Shown piece by piece: positions 22,434 through 26,878 of a DNA stretch of 26,878 bases. The DNA is from Prevotella sp. UBA1104 (GTDB taxonomy: Bacteria > Bacteroidota > Bacteroidia > Bacteroidales > Bacteroidaceae), in assembly GCA_002314055.1 (NCBI GenBank), contig DCBP01000124.1:55457-82334 (forward strand), in the 5' to 3' direction. Numbering within the stretch: the first letter of the stretch is position 1; the number at the start of each line of letters is the position of its first letter. A program made the translations under genes and the position numbers. The notes beneath the pieces were generated by a model. That model searched no databases. It was not told the DNA's origin and was given only the letters and a program-made list of their open reading frames with translations.

Positions 22434-23669
22434 TTATCCCTTTATCCATTTCTCTATGCGCTGCATAGCTTCCTGACAGTCCTCTCTGTTGCCGAACGAG
22501 GTGAAGCGTACGTATCCTTCGCCGCTCGGTCCGAAACCTACACCCGGAGTACATACCACCTGTGCTCCATAAAGCAGTTGCTCGAAGAATTTCCAACTGT
22601 CAACTCCATTCGGTGTCTTCACCCAAAGATACGGGGCGTTCACTCCGCCATACACCTTGAATCCCATCTTGGTCATAGCCTCACACATCAGTTTGGCATT
22701 ACCCATATAATAATCGATGGTCTCCCTGATTTGAACCTTTCCCTCTGGAGAGTAGATAGCTTCGGCAGCACGCTGACTGATGTAGCTCGTGCCATTGAAT
22801 TTAGTACACTGGCGACGGTCCCAAAGTGGATTAAGGGCAATACGCTCCTTGCCGTCGAGAGTTACAGCCGTAAGTTCCTTCGGGATGACAGTATATCCGC
22901 AGCGCACTCCGGTAAAACCAGCCGTCTTAGAATAGCTGTGGAACTCTATAGCCACCTTCTTGGCTCCTTTGATTTCATATATAGAATGAGGAATCTCAGG
23001 ATCTGTGATATATGCTTCGTAGGCAGCATCATAGAAAATTACGGTGTCGTTTTTCAGTGCATAGTTAACCCACTTCTTCAGTTCATCCTTAGAGATAACC
23101 GTTCCTGTAGGGTTGTTAGGATAGCACAGGTATATCATGTCGACACGGTGGTCAGGAATCTGCGGTACGAAATCGTTTGTCTCCGTACATGGCATATATG
23201 TTACATTGCTCCATTTGCCGTTTTCGAGCACTCCAGCCCTGCCGCACATCACATTAGAATCAATATATACGGGATATATAGGGTCGGTAACTCCGATGCT
23301 GTTGTCCCACCTTACGAGTTCACCGATATTTCCGGTATCACTCTTTGCACCGTCGTTCACAAAGACTTCGCTCGGGTCGAGACGGATGCCGCGAGAGAGG
23401 AAATCGTTTTTCACGATAGCTTCGCGCAGCCACAGGTAACCCTGTTCCGGACCATATCCGTGGAAAGTCTCCTTTTTCGACATATCGTCTACCGCCTTGT
23501 GCATGGCTTCGATTACAGCCGGTGCGAGCGGACGCGTTACGTCGCCGATGCCGAGACTGATGACTTTCGCTTTTGGATGAGAAACTTTATAAGCGTTTAC
23601 CTTCTTTGCGATGTCGGCAAAAAGGTAGTTCTTCTGAAGTTTCAAGTAATGTTCATTAACTAATGCCAT
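22434..23669 (-). CDS. dapL: LL-diaminopimelate aminotransferase (DapL)
   Basis: PLP enzyme converting tetrahydrodipicolinate directly to LL-diaminopimelate with glutamate as amino donor, bypassing the DapD/DapC/DapE steps. The length of 411 residues is normal. Fold-type I signatures: the N-terminal VNEHYLKLQKNYLFADIAKK, CYPNNPTGT (182-190), the pyridine-binding FYDAAYEAY with Asp214, and the Schiff-base lysine in SYSKTAGF (Lys248). The ending LKVYGG-like substrate region is intact (FKVYGGVNAPYLWVKTPNG). It is downstream of dapF, separated by 133 bp that contain a dispersed repeat, and upstream of the porin gene. Amino-donor use links it to the local glutamate/glutamine genes. Confidence 0.96.
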   Translation of the reverse strand: MALVNEHYLKLQKNYLFADIAKKVNAYKVSHPKAKVISLGIGDVTRPLAPAVIEAMHKAVDDMSKKETFHGYGPEQGYLWLREAIVKNDFLSRGIRLDPSEVFVNDGAKSDTGNIGELVRWDNSIGVTDPIYPVYIDSNVMCGRAGVLENGKWSNVTYMPCTETNDFVPQIPDHRVDMIYLCYPNNPTGTVISKDELKKWVNYALKNDTVIFYDAAYEAYITDPEIPHSIYEIKGAKKVAIEFHSYSKTAGFTGVRCGYTVIPKELTAVTLDGKERIALNPLWDRRQCTKFNGTSYISQRAAEAIYSPEGKVQIRETIDYYMGNAKLMCEAMTKMGFKVYGGVNAPYLWVKTPNGVDSWKFFEQLLYGAQVVCTPGVGFGPSGEGYVRFTSFGNREDCQEAMQRIEKWIKG

Positions 23670-23711
23670 ATTCTTATTTCTTTATTGTTGTTATTCTTTC
23701 TTTTAAAAGGG

Positions 23712-23785
23712 TCTGAATTTTTTCAACCTAACGGTTTGAAATAGTAGTAGGTGCAGTGTTTCAGCGCACAATGGTTGAAGGGTGT
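23712..23785 (+). repeat. Diverged copy of the 18.9-kb dispersed repeat
   Basis: Between dapL and dapF. TAGTAGGTGCAGTGTTTCAG (from 23745) differs from the 18918 arm at three of 25 positions. The flank TTTTTTCAACC...GGTTTGAAAT also matches TTTTTCAATC...AGTTTGAAAT at 18890-18915. Similarity therefore spans about 70 bp. The element lies inside the presumed dapF-dapL transcript and could form RNA structure between the two coding regions. Confidence 0.65.
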
Positions 23786-23802
23786 ATATATATAGATATT
23801 GT

Positions 23803-24648
23803 CTACGCCTCAATTTCCCCGTCGAATACAATCTCTGCAGGTCCTGTCATATATACGTGATTGTCGCTTTCGCGCCATTCGATATGTAGGTCGCCTCCGT
23901 CCATCTTTATCACGCTCTCCCTTCCGGCTCGCCTTGTGTGGGCGGCAGCTACTGCCGTTGCACAGGCTCCGGTACCGCATGCCATCGTTATTCCGCTGCC
24001 CCTTTCCCATACTCTCGTTCGGATACTGCCGTCGGGCAGCATTTGGGCAAACTCTATATTGCACCGTTCAGGGAAGTTCTCGTCCCGTTCGAGCACCCTT
24101 CCGTAGTGGGCTATATCGATTGTGTCAATATCATCCACGAAGGTAACGAAATGCGGATTTCCCATACATACAAACGTACCGGAGAATTCTCGTCCGCAGG
24201 CAAACAGTTTTCCGCCGCAACTCTCGACATACTGTTTCTCGTTTTTCAGTCCCGGCTCGAGCATATCAACAGTAACGCTGCTAACAGTCTTGCCGTCGTC
24301 GTCGAGATGCAAATTGAGAATTTTTATTCCAGACAAGGTTTCAAGTCTGATGGAAGTCTTGTCGGTCAGTCCTCTCTCAAACAGATATTTCCCGATACAC
24401 CTTGATGCGTTTCCGCACATCATGGCTTCCGACCCGTCGGCATTGAAAATCCTCATCCGGTAGTCTGCATCATCAGTTGTAGGCTTGCAGATAAGAACCA
24501 GTCCGTCGCCGCCAATACCTTTATGGCGATCGCTCCATTCAATCGACTTCTCCTCTGGATTTTCTATATTATATAATAATGTATTAACATATATATAATC
24601 GTTGCCGGCACCATGCATCTTGGTAAACCTTATCCTATTATCTTGCAT
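23803..24648 (-). CDS. dapF: Diaminopimelate epimerase (DapF)
   Basis: Cofactor-independent epimerase converting LL- to meso-diaminopimelate, the immediate precursor for peptidoglycan and lysine. The length of 281 residues is usual. The two catalytic cysteines are present: Cys78 in MMCGNASRC and Cys224 in MACGTGACATA. The N-terminal FTKMHGAGNDYIYVN and GIGGDGLVLI motifs are intact. It acts directly after DapL, the next gene on the same strand, so the two catalyse consecutive steps. Transcribed divergently from the PII gene, from a shared 322-bp intergenic region. Confidence 0.97.
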   Translation of the reverse strand: MQDNRIRFTKMHGAGNDYIYVNTLLYNIENPEEKSIEWSDRHKGIGGDGLVLICKPTTDDADYRMRIFNADGSEAMMCGNASRCIGKYLFERGLTDKTSIRLETLSGIKILNLHLDDDGKTVSSVTVDMLEPGLKNEKQYVESCGGKLFACGREFSGTFVCMGNPHFVTFVDDIDTIDIAHYGRVLERDENFPERCNIEFAQMLPDGSIRTRVWERGSGITMACGTGACATAVAAAHTRRAGRESVIKMDGGDLHIEWRESDNHVYMTGPAEIVFDGEIEA

Positions 24649-24698
24649 CTTTCTACCTTCTTTATTGTTGTAAGTTTCTATTTGTTTGATTACGGGTG

Positions 24699-24706
24699 CA
24701 AAAATA
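24699..24706 (-). promoter_or_regulatory. Possible dapF promoter -7 element
   Basis: On the minus strand this reads TATTTTTG, an exact fit to TAnnTTTG, about 50 bp upstream of the dapF ATG. No TTTG is found at the expected -33 distance, so the call rests on one element. The rest of the 24649-24970 intergenic region holds the PII-gene promoter and no gene. Confidence 0.35.
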
Positions 24707-24882
24707 CAACAAATTGTCTAAACCCATTACTGAGAAAGAACGTTTTTATAGTAAAAAATAATAAAAATATCAAATTGAAACTATTCTTCACTTTATAGCT
24801 TTCAATATGAAACTATAAACGTTTTTTAGGAATACAATTGTAAGAAAGAATAAATTTAACAAACCAAAATGTAAAGCGTTTG

Positions 24883-24913
24883 TTTGTTTATTTGTCATTT
24901 TGTAATACCTTTG
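24883..24913 (+). promoter_or_regulatory. Predicted promoter of the PII-amt operon
   Basis: TTTG at 24883-24886 and TACCTTTG at 24906-24913 fit the Bacteroidetes -33/-7 consensus with 19-nt spacing. The -7 element and its next two bases (TACCTTTGCA) are the same as at the glnN promoter. An inverted repeat AACAAAC (24858-24864) / GTTTGTT (24878-24884) overlaps the -33 element and may bind a regulator. The leader to the ATG at 24971 is about 50 nt. Confidence 0.6.
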
Positions 24914-24970
24914 CAGTAGAAAACGAACAAAAAGAAAGTATAGAAGTATAAACCAATAAAATAGGTAAGT

Positions 24971-25327
24971 ATGAAAAAGATTGAAGCAATCATCCGTAAA
25001 ACTAAATTCGAGGATGTTAAGGAGGCACTGCTTGCTGCCGACATCGAGTGGTTCTCTTACTACGACGTCAGAGGTGAGGGAAAGATGCGCCAGGCAAGGA
25101 TTTACCGTGGCGTGATGTACGATACGAGCAGCATTGAACGAGTGCTGGTGAGCATCGTGGTGCGCGACAAGAATGTAGAGAAAACCGTTAATGCCATTCA
25201 GGGGGCAGCACGTACCGGGGAAATCGGCGACGGCAGAATTTTTATCATTCCGATAGAGGACTCTATCAGAATCCGCACAGGAGAGCGCGGAGACATTGCC
25301 CTTTATAACGCTGAGCAGGAAAAGTAA
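24971..25327 (+). CDS. glnK: Nitrogen regulatory protein PII (GlnB/GlnK family)
   Basis: A 118-residue trimeric signal protein that senses ATP/ADP and 2-oxoglutarate and, next to amt, probably gates the ammonium transporter (GlnK role). Start MKKIEAIIRKTKFEDVKEAL is typical, as is the C-terminal RTGEIGDGRIFIIPI block. By eye alignment with E. coli GlnB, the T-loop is one residue shorter and altered: GEGKMRQARIYRGVMYD in place of GFGRQKG...YRGAEYMVD. The Gln39 that helps bind Mg/2-oxoglutarate appears to be Met39, and Lys90 appears to be Arg. Tyr45 and Tyr50 match Tyr46 and Tyr51, the latter being the uridylylation site in enterics. No uridylyltransferase gene is visible here. It lies 120 bp upstream of amt. 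Confidence 0.92.
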   Translation: MKKIEAIIRKTKFEDVKEALLAADIEWFSYYDVRGEGKMRQARIYRGVMYDTSSIERVLVSIVVRDKNVEKTVNAIQGAARTGEIGDGRIFIIPIEDSIRIRTGERGDIALYNAEQEK

Positions 25328-25447
25328 GATATTACAATATATTATATAAGGTATAGGGATTTGTTTAGGGTAACTTTTAATGTAAAAAGACCCTGTTTTC
25401 ATTGGATAATAACAACACGCACAACGTAATTTAAATTTTTCAAGATT

Positions 25448-26758
25448 ATGACTACATTATTTTTAGCCGCCGAATCGGTAGCGGATATTTCAAAAAGTGT
25501 TACCGACCTTAGCATTTCTGTAGACACGGTATGGATGCTGCTTGCAGCAATGCTTGTGTTCTTTATGCAGCCGGGATTTGCCCTTTGTGAGGCTGGTTTT
25601 ACGAGAAGCAAGAATACTGCTAATATCTTGTTCAAGAATTTTGTCGACTTCATGGTCGGTTCTGTCCTTTTCTGGTTTGTCGGATTCGGATTCATGTTTG
25701 GAAGCGACGGAGCTGGATTTGTCGGTATGCCTAACTTCGGCGACCTTTCGTTTTATACCAATGCCGGAGGTCTGCCTACTGAGGGCTTCCTGATTTTCGA
25801 AACCGTATTCTGCGCTACATCTGCTACGATAGTTTCCGGTGCTATGGCTGAGCGCACGAAATTCTCGATGTATTGCGTATATTCATTCTTCATCTCACTG
25901 ATTATCTATCCTGTTGAAGGTCACTGGACATGGGGTGGGGGATGGCTCTGCAATGCAGAAGATGGTTCGTTCATGATGAACACCTTCGGTGCTGCGTTCC
26001 ACGACTTCGCCGGTTCGGCAATCGTTCACTCTGTCGGTGGCGTCCTTGCCCTGATCGGTGCTATTGTTCTTGGTCCGCGCCACGGCAAATACGACAAGAA
26101 AGGCAAGAGCCGTGCTATTCCTGGTCATAACCTGATGGCTGCCGCTCTCGGTGTGTTCATCCTCTGGTTCGGATGGTTCGGATTCAACCCTGGCTCACAG
26201 TTGGCTGCATCTGGCGAGGTTAACCGCGTGGCTATCTCACACGTATTCCTTACTACCAACCTTGCTGCCGTTGCCGGTGGACTTGCTACCATGTTTACTA
26301 CATGGATAAAATACGGAAAACCATCGTTCTCGCTGACTCTAAACGGTGTGCTCGCCGGACTTGTAGGCATTACTGCCGGATGCGACCTTGTATCGCCTGT
26401 CGGCTCACTGATTATCGGTTTTATCTGCGGTATCGTATTGGTATTTGCAATAGAATTTATCGACACAAAACTCCATATAGACGACCCTGTCGGTGCAAGT
26501 AGCGTGCATGGTGTCTGCGGTATTCTCGGAACATTGCTCACCGGTCTGCTCGCTGTTGACTCGGGTGCTTTCTACGGACATGGCTTCGGTTTCTTCGGTG
26601 CTCAGGTTCTCGGTATTATCTGTATCGACCTTTGGGCTGCTGCCACTGGTTTCCTTCTCTTCTGGGGAATCAACAAACTTGCCGGTCTGCGGGTTGACAA
26701 GCGTATCGAGGAAGAGGGTCTCGACATCTACGAACACGGTGAAAGCTGTTACAACTGA
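25448..26758 (+). CDS. amtB: Ammonium transporter (Amt family)
   Basis: A 436-residue inner-membrane channel conducting ammonium/ammonia, expected to be trimeric with 11 transmembrane helices. The hallmarks are present: MQPGFALCEAGFTRSKN in the first helices, Asp186 in AAFHDFAGS, and the twin pore histidines His194 (AIVHSVGG) and His354 (SSVHGVCG). The C-terminal tail LRVDKRIEEEGLDIYEHGES is the standard cytoplasmic segment that contacts PII. A strong hairpin terminator follows at 26822-26854. Co-transcription with the PII gene is very likely. Confidence 0.97.
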   Translation: MTTLFLAAESVADISKSVTDLSISVDTVWMLLAAMLVFFMQPGFALCEAGFTRSKNTANILFKNFVDFMVGSVLFWFVGFGFMFGSDGAGFVGMPNFGDLSFYTNAGGLPTEGFLIFETVFCATSATIVSGAMAERTKFSMYCVYSFFISLIIYPVEGHWTWGGGWLCNAEDGSFMMNTFGAAFHDFAGSAIVHSVGGVLALIGAIVLGPRHGKYDKKGKSRAIPGHNLMAAALGVFILWFGWFGFNPGSQLAASGEVNRVAISHVFLTTNLAAVAGGLATMFTTWIKYGKPSFSLTLNGVLAGLVGITAGCDLVSPVGSLIIGFICGIVLVFAIEFIDTKLHIDDPVGASSVHGVCGILGTLLTGLLAVDSGAFYGHGFGFFGAQVLGIICIDLWAAATGFLLFWGINKLAGLRVDKRIEEEGLDIYEHGESCYN

Positions 26759-26821
26759 TAACCTCTGAATAATCTAATACGACAGCTATGTAGATAACGC
26801 TGATTGTTTTAGTTTGTTATG

Positions 26822-26854
26822 AGTTCTTGGGGCTTTTTGCCTCAAGAACTTTTT
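26822..26854 (+). terminator. Rho-independent terminator after amtB
   Basis: Arm AGTTCTTGGGGC (26822-26833) pairs with GCCTCAAGAACT (26839-26850) with one G-T wobble, loop TTTTT, followed by TTTT. Position 64 bp after the amtB stop fits the end of the PII-amt transcript. Confidence 0.85.
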
Positions 26855-26878
26855 AGATAAAAAACTCACGTTCGGCAA

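Noticed and set aside
22578..23663. 361-codon plus-strand open frame
   Set aside because: Antisense to dapL over its full length; no recognisable domain.
24788..25402. 204-codon minus-strand open frame with hydrophobic ends
   Set aside because: Covers the PII gene antisense and its promoter; the apparent membrane segments come from AT-rich intergenic DNA.

Overview
The window looks like a chromosomal segment of a gut or oral Bacteroidales bacterium, most likely Prevotella/Segatella-like. Evidence: TAnnTTTG-type (-7) promoter elements, a NigD-like lipoprotein, a type III glutamine synthetase, an LL-diaminopimelate aminotransferase, an ECF sigma factor paired with an anti-sigma/beta-barrel protein, and many GC-rich palindromic intergenic repeats. 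The genus is inferred from gene content; no rRNA or tRNA gene was seen.

Left part (1-3150, all on the minus strand): a NigD-like lipoprotein, an ECF sigma factor, and a protein with an N-terminal cytoplasmic segment, one transmembrane helix, a long low-complexity linker and a C-terminal outer-membrane beta-barrel. This matches the Dma/Das/NigD module reported in Bacteroides thetaiotaomicron to control outer-membrane vesicle formation (recalled from literature, not checked).

Middle (about 3260-18900, plus strand): a complete type 1 BREX phage-defence operon, brxA-brxB-brxC-pglX-pglZ-brxL, with unusual features. The methyltransferase gene pglX is split into a 1004-residue part (methyltransferase plus recognition region) and a 248-residue C-terminal part. 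A 483-residue AlbA/Schlafen-like ATP-binding protein with a winged-helix tail lies between them. About 480 bp of the PglX recognition region is far more AT-rich than its flanks, suggesting a swapped specificity domain. A small XRE-type regulator gene just upstream of brxA carries an internal stop. The island is bracketed by inverted copies of a roughly 100-bp repeat.

Right part (19325-26878): a nitrogen-assimilation and diaminopimelate cluster. dapF, dapL, a TorF-like outer-membrane porin and glnN run leftward; a PII protein and an ammonium transporter run rightward from a divergent intergenic region. Amt imports ammonium, PII senses nitrogen/energy state, GlnN fixes ammonium into glutamine, and DapL/DapF make meso-diaminopimelate for peptidoglycan and lysine. 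The convergent space between brxL and glnN (18518-19324) holds no supported gene but is dense in hairpin-forming repeats.
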